Part shown: positions 23,348-33,795 of the stretch, piece by piece | Layout: each line of letters begins with the position of its first letter | Position numbering within the stretch: the stretch's first letter is position 1 | From: Pseudopithomyces maydicus | Taxonomy: Eukaryota; Ascomycota; Dothideomycetes; Pleosporales; Didymosphaeriaceae | Assembly: GCA_026873275.1 (NCBI GenBank) | Contig: JANTUC010000014.1 | Coordinates: forward strand, 1,302,001-1,366,000 | DNA: 64,000 nucleotides | Direction of reading: 5' to 3' | Program-made: the position numbers and the translations under genes | The notes under the pieces: model-generated | Told to the model about the DNA's origin: nothing | Database searches by the model: none | Seen by the model: the letters and a program-made list of their open reading frames with translations, nothing else

Positions 23348-23802
23348 ATCCAATGATGACTTGATAGTGTGTCAAAGTAAGTGGAAGATAACAACAAGAG
23401 TTGAACGCGGTATAAACATGCAAACATGGGCTGTAAGAGTTATTTATGCTAGAACGATTTGCAGGGTGGGAGCTAAAGGATCAAGTTGCTTAGTGTCTCG
23501 CACGAAATCTCTTATCGTATATGATCTACCGTGTGTGACTACATATTGCATACATTGATAGCTGAAAGGCTAGTGTTCCTTCGAGCCACATGTAGGTAGT
23601 ACAGATACGATCCGATTGACGGATAAAGGCTAGGTTTGGTCCGTCAGCTAGGAGTTGGTCAACACAGTCTACCATTATTCCGTCGCCTTAACTTTCTTCC
23701 CCTCAACTCAAATTTGTCTCTACAGCCAGGAATTCCCTGCGTGCCTTAGACCAGAGTAGTTGCAAATCTAAGATACCTTTTCTTGGCTTGCAAAAAAAGA
23801 CA
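23348..23802. other. Divergent promoter region
   Basis: The 455 bases between the small secreted peptide (minus) and the UstYa-like gene (plus). No coding sequence is supported; the last 120 bases are pyrimidine-rich. Confidence 0.45.
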
Positions 23803-24707
23803 ATGCTATTTCGTTCCCGGAATCAGGACCAGCATCAGGCTGAAATAGCAGAAAGACTACTACCTGAGGACAGCGGGCCAGATTATTCCAGAGGCTCCTA
23901 TTCAACGAAAAGGAATTTTGGCCGATGCTCCCTACTTCTTACTTTACTCAACTTGGTTATTCTAAGCACGTCTGTCATGGTCATAAGATCAAGCTGGTAT
24001 CGGGATACACTACATAGCACCCGATTTAACGAGGCTTTGCGACGAACTTCAACTCCGAGTCCCATATATGACCATGTGGAGTTTCAGCTTAGATTGACTG
24101 TGATGAACGGATCGGTTCTTAGAGCGCAAGACACACCCTGGAACTCAGGCCCCGACGTCGAAGAAAAAGAGGCCCTATGGAATGACCTTGAGCATATACG
24201 CGCCATACCGCTTACGAGTGATCAAGTCTTGAAGATGGGGAAAGACCCTACCAAATGTGCCAAGCTTGAGGATTCGTTCTTCCACATGGGAGACAATTTA
24301 TACATTGGTGGACTCGATATATTCCACCAGGCGCGTAAGTAACCCATATAGTTATCCAACGAGCCCCAGAAATAGATCATTCAATGCTGACAAGAATAGA
24401 CTGCTTAAATCGACTCCGCAAAGCGGCTTTAGGCGGTACATCATACACGGGATCCGCACGTGAGCATACTTTACACTGCATTGATATGCTCATGCAGCAT
24501 CTATTGTGCACGGCAGATACCGGATTCTATACATATAACTGGTATGAGGGAATGGAATGGCCACAGCCCGATTTCAGTGTGCAGCGGAAGTGTAAGGATT
24601 GGCAGCAGATAGTTCAGTACCGGGATACCTACGCTGTGGCTCCAAAGCTCTTTGAAGCGTTCAAGAAACCAGAAGGGGTTTATGAAAATAAGGTAGGAGA
24701 AATATAG
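23803..24707 (+). CDS. UstYa-family (DUF3328) oxidase-like membrane protein
   Basis: 279 residues from exons 23803-24334 and 24400-24707. The intron (GTAAGT...AATAG) is placed so that the join creates FHQAHCLNRLRK. That is the first of the two HxxHC motifs of the family; the second is EHTLHCIDMLMQHLLC. A single membrane segment (LLLTLLNLVILSTSVMVI) follows a charged N-terminus, as usual for UstYa proteins. Relatives catalyse oxidative cyclisation or halogenation in fungal RiPP and other peptide pathways (ustiloxin, cyclochlorotine). No peptide precursor with repeated cores, no peptidase of the UstP type and no NRPS is visible nearby, so a pathway cannot be named. Confidence 0.88.
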
Positions 24708-25087
24708 AGTGAATGCGTGTTTCTTCGTGAAAAACATTGGTATAGTTTTCAAGGTCTTGGGCGTTGCTGACAATTTCGGCGACCATTAAAACAACCAGAT
24801 GGGTGGGAGAAAGGTATATGCATGCACACAAGTGGACGCTTTAACTTCTGGTCATATCGGAGAGGATTTTTCTGTCAAAAGAAAATCACGCATATGGCTG
24901 GAGCTTTATGATAAACCTGGGTAACCAGTATGATGTATATGTATTAAATATAATTACAATGAACAAGTTGCGCCTGTCTTGAGAATACAACCATGGCAAA
25001 CAGATCGGCTAAAATGCTTAAGCACCGCAGTTATATTACAATGGGCTGCCGTCGAAGGAAGAAGTGTGTGTATGATATGTAGACGAT
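24708..25087. other. Convergent spacer
   Basis: The 380 bases between two converging genes. AT-rich with no coding signal; the UstYa-like gene could have a short extra C-terminal exon here, but none is compelling. Confidence 0.4.
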
Positions 25088-25421
25088 CTAGTTGTACTTG
25101 GGTACGCAGCGGGACAGCATGACGTTGATTGGGGTGCCCTGTATCGTGTCAATATTGAGATGGTATAAAACATTACTATTGTAAACATACCACAGTCTCC
25201 TTGGTCTCGCAGCAGTAAACGGTTCCCTGGTTGCACTTGTCTCCGCACTTGGCAACGGGGAAGAGGATGTCGAGAACGCCACGGATGCAGACTGGCTGGG
25301 AGTCCTCCTCGCAGCAGGTCGTCGGCTTGGCAGGCTCTCCGGTGGAGGGCTTGTCCACGGCAGGAGCAGCGCTGGCAAGCGCGCTGATGGAAAGAGTAAC
25401 GAGGATGGAGATGACCTTCAT
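25088..25421 (-). CDS. Small cysteine-rich secreted protein
   Basis: 93 residues. Exon 1 (25421-25191) encodes the signal peptide MKVISILVTLSISALASA. A Pro/Thr linker and a Cys-rich domain follow (TTCCEEDSQPVC, KCGDKCNQG, VYCCETKET). A 52-base intron (25190-25139, donor GTATGT, acceptor ATACAG) joins exon 2 (25138-25088), GTPINVMLSRCVPKYN. The paired-Cys pattern with a late Cys recalls small cell-surface proteins such as hydrophobins. The spacing does not match a class I or II hydrophobin well, so I leave it unassigned. Without the splice the frame stops four residues later. Confidence 0.75.
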
Positions 25422-26738
25422 GGTGATTGAGTTGTGTTGAGTTTGTTTGTTGGTGGTTGTGAAGATAGAAGTTGATGAGTTGATGCTTTTTTCCTAGTTA
25501 CCATGCGATTGTTATATAGCAATTGAACCTGGCCTGAGCATCGACCGATCATGCAGTAGAACACCAGTCCATAATTCCACTAAGATTAGTGTTAATATCA
25601 CCTGTTCGTCTAGTATGTTCTCATGAAGTAACATTGAAGTAAAGTCTGAATCATGTGCAAAAGGGATGTGGCAAGAAAAAGATCAGAGCTCCAGGTGATT
25701 GATCTTGAGAAAGGGGCTTATCAGGTTCCGAAAGTCTATTGTACTGATAATAAGTGAACTCATGAGACCCTGAGCCTAAGCGACTAGCCTTCCCCAATCG
25801 AAAGTAAGCGTTCCCCTATCTGCTGAATGGCTGACTTCTCATATTGTCAACTCGGTGACCTCCACCCGGCACCTGCTTTGGCAGGCGATAGTGTCCGGTG
25901 ATAAGCGATCTGAAATGTAGACTAAAGTGACTGGTGGCGTGCCACGAAATTTTGGTACAATGTCACAATAGAGTTTCGGTAGTAGTCCTTGATTGGATCA
26001 TTTCTTAATGACCCTCATATCTCGTCATTTCATTGGCACATGCAATTTTATTTTGATTGGTTTAATTGCCCTAACTATATCAGGCTACCGTGGTGCTTTC
26101 TTGCTCGTTCTTTGCACACCCACATGGGGTAGAGCGATGTGATACCCAAGAGATAAGTGCAAATGCGCGAAAGACCCAGCTGTATAGAAGCAATATTGAT
26201 ACAAGGTCAATCACACGAAATGAACAGAGACCTTGTGCTTAATGCTCGCTAGCATGGCCTCTTAGGAAGTTCGTTTCAAATCGACTTCTTGGTAACGTTG
26301 GAAGGACCTTGACGTGGATCATACCTGTAGTAGCTTAGTAGTAGCTTAGTAGCAGATTAAACAGAAAACACTTGTCAGAAAGAAAAGGCGTAGTAGAACG
26401 ATACCTGGAGGGCGCGATAGTAGGACAACAGCGGGGAACGGTCATTCCCAACCACACCCCGAATGATGGACATCACGCAAAACTCTTTGTTTCATCTATC
26501 GATCAAGCTCACGGATCTAAAATTGGTTGAGATTATTTTTGATAAAGATTGATTGTTATTGTTATTGTCGTATTACAAAGAAATTCCAGTGATTCCTATA
26601 GAATACTTGAAAAAGAAGATGATCAACAAGGTGTTATGGACGCAGTTGGATCTGTCCTGAGTTGGAAGCTGGCAAAATTCTTCTGCGTGCTTTTAGAGGC
26701 TGAGAATATGTTCACCGCTAACAGATCGGCGATGATTC
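25422..26738. other. AT-rich intergenic region
   Basis: About 1.3 kb with the promoter of the Cys-rich gene at its left end. A short direct repeat (GTAGTAGCTTA) occurs near 26327-26350. No gene is supported. Confidence 0.5.
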
Positions 26739-28067
26739 TTATGGCAGCAATTCCGGAAGCTCATAGAAGTGAACGGCCCTCTTGATTGGACCATCGCGAT
26801 GCCAAATAAGTACCAGAGTGTGTTTCTTCCCTGGAATCGAAGCAAGTATAGTGTTACAGCCATGGATCGGGTAATCCAATTTGAGTCTCATACGGCCCAA
26901 GCTTGCATCGTCGGTCAGCTCTGCCAACGGATCGTCCTTATGTTTCCAGGTCTCATCTAAAAACCATTGTTGGATCCAGGCTCCTGTGACGAAACGTAGA
27001 TCGAGAGGTTCTTCTGGCCAATCTTCAACCAGGTTTTTGTCATACACTTTCTTAAACATCCGATGCTTGTTCTCTATCAAGCAACCTGTAAGCGGAATCT
27101 TCTTCGCTTCGACGAACTCGCTGCTACACACTGTAATTCTGTTTATCTGTATCCACGCGTGCCGGAAGATCGCGAACTGTATAGATCGCCCCAATTCTGG
27201 GTATCGAGACCCCGGATCTGAACCGTAGCGCGGCTCATCCTTAAGCGCAACAAACTCATCGGGATGCGGCTCAAGGTTGACCTTTATACGTCCATTCGCC
27301 CCCCGCGACTTCCGAACAAGAATAGGGAAGCGGTCGTGGACTCTAGCGTAGTTGAAGTATGCGTGACCGATCTCGTGTAAGATCGTACCGGTCAACGTGA
27401 ACAATATCGGGAGGTTCGGCGGTGCATCCTTCCGCAGATGAGTAATATAATGCTTGTTCAAAGTTATACGGTTGTGGGGTCGCGAGAATTCACCTGAGAG
27501 TGAGCTAAATTCACCAAATCTGAACCTAAGCTTCTTCATCATCTCAGCGAATATCTCGTCCACCATGGAATCACCAACGGCTTCAGCCTCGGACGGAAGT
27601 TCGAAGTAAGTGTAATCCTTCCCTGCGCTGAGCTTGATGGGGCATGTGGTCACATTTTCAAACCACTTCCGAGCTGCCGGACTCTTCAGAAGTAAAGACG
27701 CCAATTGTAATGCGGGTTTCATCAGAACGAAGATCTCGTCGGTCATCTCACATTTTTCATCACTTTCCCATAGGTCACGAGAAAACAGAGGGTGGATCTC
27801 GTTCTCTAGTCCATTGACCCACTGACTTCCGCTGCTGTGTTCCCCCAGTGCAAACTTAGAGACCACTTTCGAAACTGAAAATGGTATTCCCATTTGGTCT
27901 AGATAGCTGTCCGGAGCACACGTCATTCCTGACGTTTTAATAGTCTCATGCAACATTTTCCAATCGTCATTATCTTGAAGACCTTTCTCGATGGCCAAGT
28001 TTTCAAGTCCTTCTACAAGTTTGGTGAAGACGCCGAGGTCCATTTTTGATGGTTGTGTAGTACCCAT
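26739..28067 (-). CDS. Zincin-like putative metallopeptidase (paralog B)
   Basis: An uninterrupted 442-residue frame from MGTTQPSKMDLG. HEIGH at residues 231-235 lies in TGTILHEIGHAYFNYARV, matching the HExxH helix of paralog A. Shared landmarks are EIHPLFSRDLW near 90, MKPALQLASLLL near 116, and WIQQWFLDETWK near 375. It lacks the C-terminal duplicated unit and basic tail of paralog A, and identity outside the landmarks is low, so the duplication is old. No signal peptide is present. Function is unknown; a zinc-dependent peptidase fold is the best inference. Confidence 0.75.
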   Translation of the reverse strand: MGTTQPSKMDLGVFTKLVEGLENLAIEKGLQDNDDWKMLHETIKTSGMTCAPDSYLDQMGIPFSVSKVVSKFALGEHSSGSQWVNGLENEIHPLFSRDLWESDEKCEMTDEIFVLMKPALQLASLLLKSPAARKWFENVTTCPIKLSAGKDYTYFELPSEAEAVGDSMVDEIFAEMMKKLRFRFGEFSSLSGEFSRPHNRITLNKHYITHLRKDAPPNLPILFTLTGTILHEIGHAYFNYARVHDRFPILVRKSRGANGRIKVNLEPHPDEFVALKDEPRYGSDPGSRYPELGRSIQFAIFRHAWIQINRITVCSSEFVEAKKIPLTGCLIENKHRMFKKVYDKNLVEDWPEEPLDLRFVTGAWIQQWFLDETWKHKDDPLAELTDDASLGRMRLKLDYPIHGCNTILASIPGKKHTLVLIWHRDGPIKRAVHFYELPELLP

Positions 28068-28730
28068 GATGAGTTTTCAGATGAGCGTACACTAAAGGGT
28101 GCGGTTACGATTTTCTACCGAGCGGCTATGTTTTTATATATGGAGAGTATAAATACTGTGTATGCACAAGCTGAAGTAGTGATAATAGTTACGTGGTGAT
28201 ACCGTTCCTCCCAATGTGCATTGTGTACACGATTCAACTTTTGTACGACGGGATTACACGTGAAACCGCAAATCACTCTCTTACCCATGAGATAATGGCT
28301 AGTGTAGGTTTAGAAGGAGCACTGCGCTATCATTCCTGTTTGTTTGCTCGTGTGGAAATTAAAGTGGCTGATTAGAGTACGGCTAGAGTTTGACGCGCGA
28401 TTCAACCACCAAATTTCCTCATACTGTCTGGCCACATCTGATAACATCACGCAAACAATTGAGTTTCTCGCAAGAAAAAAAAGCCAAAGTTCGTCGCGGC
28501 AATTTTAATAACGAAGAATGCGGTCGTCCACAATCGATTCTGGCTTTAATCAAATGTTTCGTCTCGTTTAACTATACGATTGATGAGCCACTTTCATGAG
28601 ATAAGGAAGACCATGACGCGTGAATGTGGCGGTTAAAGGTTTGTTGTAAAATGCTGCATCCGAAAATTGGTAGCCTTTCAACAGTCTACGAAATTAGGAA
28701 TATTCGTTGTCCAATACTTTGGCGTACAAT
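28068..28730. other. AT-rich intergenic region
   Basis: The 663 bases between zincin B (minus, its promoter side) and the 3' end of the membrane-protein gene. No coding signal. Confidence 0.45.
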
Positions 28731-29656
28731 CTACACATTTCTGACACCGCCATCTCCCACCGTTCCATCCCTCTCGACAGCCCTCGTTTCTCTCTCATGC
28801 TTCCTCCGAATCAGTGATAACATGACACTATTGTACAGCAAGAACAATGCACTCGCGACAACAGACAGCGCCGCCGTAACGACGATCGTTGCTCTCGCAG
28901 TAACAGAATATTGGCCTACCCCCATGTCAGTCACATTATAAATAAGCCAAAACAAAAATATCGACACGTACCGTTCTGTGCCGAATATACATTCACAAGC
29001 GTGGATATCAACCCCGCAACACTATTCATCAGTGCCGGTAGGAATATCCGATTTATGACCCACACATAGTTCTTCTTATGCTTCCACCACAGCCACAGAC
29101 AGCCCAGCACACCTATACCGCACGCAAACGCCGCGACGTACAGCAGTGGGACGTTTCTAACGGTGGCTAGCGCATGTGCCTTCAGTGCATTGTTCGCTTT
29201 CTCGTCGAGCTCCTTGTCATTTAGATTGTTAAACGTTGCGGGAAACACAATGTATCCCGCAAGCAAGACCCAAGTAAAGAAGGAGGCGAGGATGTTATGA
29301 ATCTTAGGGACAGAGTCAAGACCAAGGAGCATATCGATGTACCGTGTTTGGGCCGTGGTTCGGCGACGCTGGAGCCCAGGTCGCTCTGCCTTCTTCGAAG
29401 CTTTGGATGTTTCCGTAGCCGTGTTTCGAGACTTGCGGTTCGCATTTGAAGGGTGTCGAACGGGTTCTTGGATCCGGGTTGACGGGTTGCGCGATGGTGC
29501 CGGTTTCTTCGGAGGCGCAATCGATGCGCTGTCTCGCTTTTCATCCATGCTGTGCGGGACCTCGAGCGAGGTAGATGCGTCTCGCACAGTTGGAAGGACG
29601 TGATCAGGTGTAGACTCGGGCTGGGCTTGCCCCTTCTTCCGCTTGAAGAAAGACAT
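28731..29656 (-). CDS. Fungal multi-pass membrane protein of unknown function
   Basis: 289 residues from exons 29656-28972 and 28915-28731. The 56-base intron has donor GTACGT and acceptor GGTAG, giving the join SAQNGQYSVTAR. A basic, Ser/Pro-rich N-terminus of about 100 residues is followed by four hydrophobic segments: ILASFFTWVLLAGYIVF, VPLLYVAAFACGIGVLGCL, a region near RIFLPALMNSVAGLIST, and TIVVTAALSVVASALFLLY. The C-terminus is charged. The pattern (disordered basic N-terminus, four helices) is typical of uncharacterised Pezizomycotina membrane proteins. No catalytic motif is seen. Confidence 0.75.
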
Positions 29657-30266
29657 GGCGGTTAAGTTCAGTGAAACTTGTGTTTTGGCGAAGTACTAGT
29701 AGTTGGCATGCATTCGAGGACCACAGAACCCGCTCAGGGTCCACTTGATGCTATATCAATTACTCGCTGTCTGCAAAGCTACATCACAACCGTGCCCACT
29801 TTTGCCCTCCCGGTAGCCAGGTACAAAACCTGTTCCTGAGCCTTAGGTAGCATTCGCCACTCGCATGGCAAGATAACGCTCGGCTTGATCCGAGCCTGAC
29901 AGCTGCCAAACGCATGGTCTAACGGACGTGTAACTTGTTTTGTGATGGGAGGAGGCGTGGTGGCTGGTTGGTTGGTGGAGATGCGGTAGCGAGGCCAGGG
30001 GTCAATGTCGATCTGCGTTGCGTCATTGTGCTTATGCAGGGCTGGCCTTCGTACTCTTGAAAACCACAACAAGCGCATGGAAAGTAGGAACGAGAATGAT
30101 TTTGATGATCAAAGACGCCTGTTATGCTAGATAAGATGTATGAATATGTACATAGAACTCCCGACCTTGCTCCTTTACTCCAGGGGTTACTCGTTTCCTG
30201 CACTAGGCGGTCGTTTCAACGCCGCTGTGCAGTGCATCGCGATTCTTTTCCGAAAGTATTCCCCGT
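29657..30266. other. Intergenic region
   Basis: The 610 bases between two minus-strand genes. They contain the promoter of the membrane-protein gene. No gene is recognised. Confidence 0.45.
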
Positions 30267-31080
30267 TCAAAGCTCATCCTTGCCCTTAGCCTCTTCTCCT
30301 TCTTTCTTTTGTCTGATCTGGAAAGCATCTACAGTAATCTCAACCTCGTTCTTCCCAATGCTCTTGTGCGTCACAGTGCTAAGCACAACCCCATCCTTAG
30401 GCTCGGCAGAGTAGTTCTCTAGATCCTCAAACACACCTTCACACTCAGCGAGCTCCGAGGCGGAAGAAGATGAAGGCTCGTCAACGAACAGAGGCAGAAT
30501 AGGGTACATGGCGCCGGGCGCGAAGAAGATGGTCGAGTCGTCGTGCAGCGAAAAATGACGTTGTGTAGGTGTCTTCTGGAGCCTGAATCATCGCGACCAT
30601 TAGTACTGCAATACACATACTCTCTGACTCATTACTTCTCGATCATATCACATGACTCAAGCAAGTTATCGCCGACAAAGAAAGCTTATAAACGTACCAT
30701 TCTCGTACCGCAAATGGCAAATCTTCATGTCCCATCTTCAACAGGTCTCTTCCAGTTCCATGGACGTCCTTTCCTTCCCACGAGCCAGGATAGTGTTGCT
30801 TGTTGTAGAAAACCTTTAGTTGCGGCGCCCACTCCTTGAGTGCAGGGTACATGTCGCCGAGGCTATAGCTCTCTGCTTTGAAAGTGGTACGACTAGCGCA
30901 GTGTTTGGTGTAAGACCCAAGGTCCGACTCTGTCCATTTTGGGCGCCAGATCTCTCCGACTGGAGTGGGTTCCTCGGGGGCAGCAGATTCAGCTGCTGCT
31001 GCTGGTTCAGAAGAGGATGATGAGTCGGAAGAGGCGAGCGCGGTGGCGGCAAGGAGGGGGATGACTGTGGAGAAGCGCAT
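30267..31080 (-). CDS. Secreted protein of unknown function
   Basis: 232 residues. Exon 1 (31080-30698) begins with the signal peptide MRFSTVIPLLAATALAS, then a Ser/Ala/Glu/Pro-rich linker and a compact domain (IWRPKWTESDLGSYTKHC, YPALKEWAPQLKVFYN, HGTGRDLLKMGHED). A 115-base intron (30697-30583, donor GTACGT, acceptor TTCAG) joins exon 2 (30582-30267), with STIFFAPGAMYPILPLFV and a charged C-terminus ending KGKDEL. The last four residues resemble an HDEL/KDEL endoplasmic-reticulum retention signal. The product may therefore be an ER-lumen protein and not exported. No enzyme motif is recognised. Confidence 0.78.
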
Positions 31081-31906
31081 TGTGGGCGATGAATGCCTTT
31101 TGGTAACTTCGATTCTCTTTTTCAAATGTACAATTATTCAAAATGTGGACTTCGATCAAAGTAGGTAAAAGCTGATCTGTGAGAGCACGAACAGGGGTAT
31201 CACGACGAAAGAGAGAGAGTAAATCAGAAAGAACAGATAATTCGACGAGCATTTGCTTTATTTTATAACCTAGCATAACCCAAGATCCCAAGCTCTTAGC
31301 TTCATGCTTCTGTGTCCTTTTCTTCGAGAAGCGTGTCGGAAGCGTGTTTTGCGATGCGGCCGCACCGTTTTCCCGCTTCCCATATTAACCGCCGGGGTTG
31401 GCGAGCCACTGCGTCGACTCGCGTGCCATGCGTGTAAATTAATAGGACACGGTGGAGTATGCGCTCATCTGGTGACTGTGGAAAGGACACATTGTGCCTT
31501 GCATGTGCGATTGGAGTTTCCTGTCGGCTCGGAAGGAGTGGTGGAGAAATGCTCTACGGAGGGGGCTTCGGAATAGTTTCCGTTATTACTTGGCACGTGA
31601 CTCTGAGGCACGGCTCTAGAGATATTCCGGACGCAGACAAATTCTATCTATTCCTTAAAGAGTGCAGTATTTTACGATGGTGTTCTATGAGTCAGTTTTA
31701 TCAAACATAATTCTTGGAAGATTTTCACGTTTTTCTCAATCTTTTCGTCTTCCCTTTTCCGGTGCTTGGAAGATAGTTGAATCCCAAGGTTCCATTCTGG
31801 TCTATCACATGACTAATGATCAATGCTAATCCGACAAAATCAACCGCTCATTCCCTCTCTATGAACACAAAAGACTCTCCAAGTCCACTAAATCATCAGA
31901 AATTCT
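31081..31906. other. Intergenic region
   Basis: The 826 bases between two minus-strand secreted-protein genes. Short frames are present on both strands but show no codon structure or motif. Confidence 0.45.
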
Positions 31907-32593
31907 CTAGGGACCCTGGCCTGCGATGTTTATCTGCATCCTTGGGTTACCAACCGAAGTCTCGCTCCCCTTCACCGTGTTATCAGCTCTCCAGCACGAA
32001 TCGAATATCAAACCACCCGTTCGCGCAACATCTTGGCTGCCACCCGTTAGCACGCACGACACATGTACTAGTGCTGCCATGAATTATCCACTCATGGCTT
32101 TGAAATACGCTGTACGTACCAATTCGTCCCCTGCGGATCAAGCCCTGAACACGAACCGATGATATGCGCATTACCAATATGGCACATCTGAACGACATTT
32201 GTCCCAGGACCGATAACGCAGTCAACGCCTTCCGCGCCTAGGCGTGCGAGGTCTTGGAGACAGGCCGCTGCATCAGCCGCCTGGTAGTCTTATTAGCCAT
32301 CTGAAACCCGTAGAGTATCTGTTACTCGTCTATCGTACCGGTGCACTGGTGAGATCGTCTCGGCACCACGCGCGCTTGGTGAGCGGGTTGCGGGCTTCGA
32401 AGTCATGGTCATCGCTTGCGGCGGTCATGGCGGCTTCAACGGCTTCCTGGGGGGTGAGATGGTGGGCAGTGGGGTCGGAGATGATGCCTTCGATCCATTT
32501 GGAGAAGCTGAAGGGTGGCGAGGCGGTGGGCTCGGAGGCTACGGAGGTGCAGAGAGCTACGAAGGCGACGGCGGGGAGTAAGGAGCGGAGCAT
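31907..32593 (-). CDS. Secreted pro-protein with Kex2 site, Cys-containing mature domain
   Basis: 181 residues from exons 32593-32347, 32288-32120 and 32036-31907. It begins with the signal peptide MLRSLLPAVAFVALCTSVAS, followed by a roughly 55-residue pro-region ending in LTKR, a Kex2 site. The mature part (AWCRDDL, AACLQDLARLG, VDCVIGPGTN, MCHIGNAHIIGSCS, DSCWRADNT) has seven cysteines. Intron 1 uses a weaker GTGCAC donor at 32346 because the nearby GTACGA donor would break the frame. Intron 2 has GTACGT and a GCTAAC branch site. The fold is not recognised. The pattern is that of a processed, disulfide-stabilised secreted protein, plausibly an effector or antimicrobial, but that is inference. 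Confidence 0.72.
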
Positions 32594-33795
32594 GGTTGTG
32601 GAACGGTTTGAAGGTTCGATTGGAGGTATCCGGGAGATGGGTTGATGAGATAAAAATCATGGGATGGAGCGAACTTTATGCGGGCGACGAATTCATTACA
32701 ATCGGGTGAACAGACTGCTGCGAATTCCTGATTCGAAAAGTACGATCCTTCATGCATGTCTTATTTCTGTTTAGAGACAGTTTTTGGATCGGTAGAATGT
32801 GTTGGTAAGACGAGGTTATTAGGCTTACGGCACAAAGTCTTCAATTAGCAAATGCGTCAGGACGGAGAACAAGAAAAGCATGCTTTCAGCCAGATGGATA
32901 GAAAATATTTGTAACAGAAACTGACTTCAGTAATATGGAATAGCTGTTCCCAGAAAGAACATATGATATTTGTTCACCGGAAGTTAATTGTGGCAAGTGC
33001 TGACAACTTTGGAACGGTCGAAGCTGTAGCATGGACTTCCTCGGGGCTTTCCTGTCTAAAACTCCTTGCTGCGCTCTCAGACTGGTATTGAAGCCTACGC
33101 AAGCAGGGTCTTCCTTATAACCCCGGTGAATGCTCACAGTAAATACATCAGAACCTAAGGGTCGAAGCGGAAAGTGATTGATCGATAAATTGGCGGCTCC
33201 ACATTTTGAGGTGTCTTTTAGAAAAAAGATTCCCCAATTTACTAAGTGAATTTAAAGAAATTTCCAGTTTTAAACACTAAGTGCATTTGTGAAGAGGAAG
33301 GATTCCCAAGAGATGGCACCTGTGGGTGGCGTTAAGTGGGAGTAGAACGCCGCCGAGGAAAACGAAAGAAGCGAATGGGGGCCAAATTGGCGCTCTGGAT
33401 ACGAGGCCTGGACCGAAGCGGCAAATCTAGGAAAATATCAGATAATAGAATGTAATTATATAGAAAAGTGTTTATATTTTTCTCTATTTTCTTCTACGTT
33501 ATTTTTACTCTATTTAGTAGAGAAACATTTATTTTTATTAATTGTATTTTACGCTGTCCTTATCGTGTTAACTTAACACCTTTTTACTAATTTTCAAATT
33601 AAGGTGGCAGATAGAATCAACTGTTCAAAAGCCACACGAGGAGATAGATAGAGGTCTCAATAGCAGGTCAGTATATCCCAAAAACCCCTTCTCACACCCT
33701 CAAATTATTACACACTATTTTATATAAACAAACGGAACCGTTTCCTCCATATATACATCCATCCATCCATCCATCCATCCATCCATCCCTCCCAC
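32594..33795. other. AT-rich intergenic region with a CCAT microsatellite
   Basis: The section 33430-33610 is very AT-rich. A microsatellite of eight to nine CATC/CCAT units lies at about 33755-33790, just beyond the end of the DUF4430-type gene. No gene is supported. Confidence 0.5.

Noticed and set aside
31970..31985. Suspected frameshift in the last exon of the Kex2-site secreted protein
   Set aside because: A misread on first pass. Rechecking the bases at the line boundary gave a continuous frame, and the spliced length is a multiple of three.
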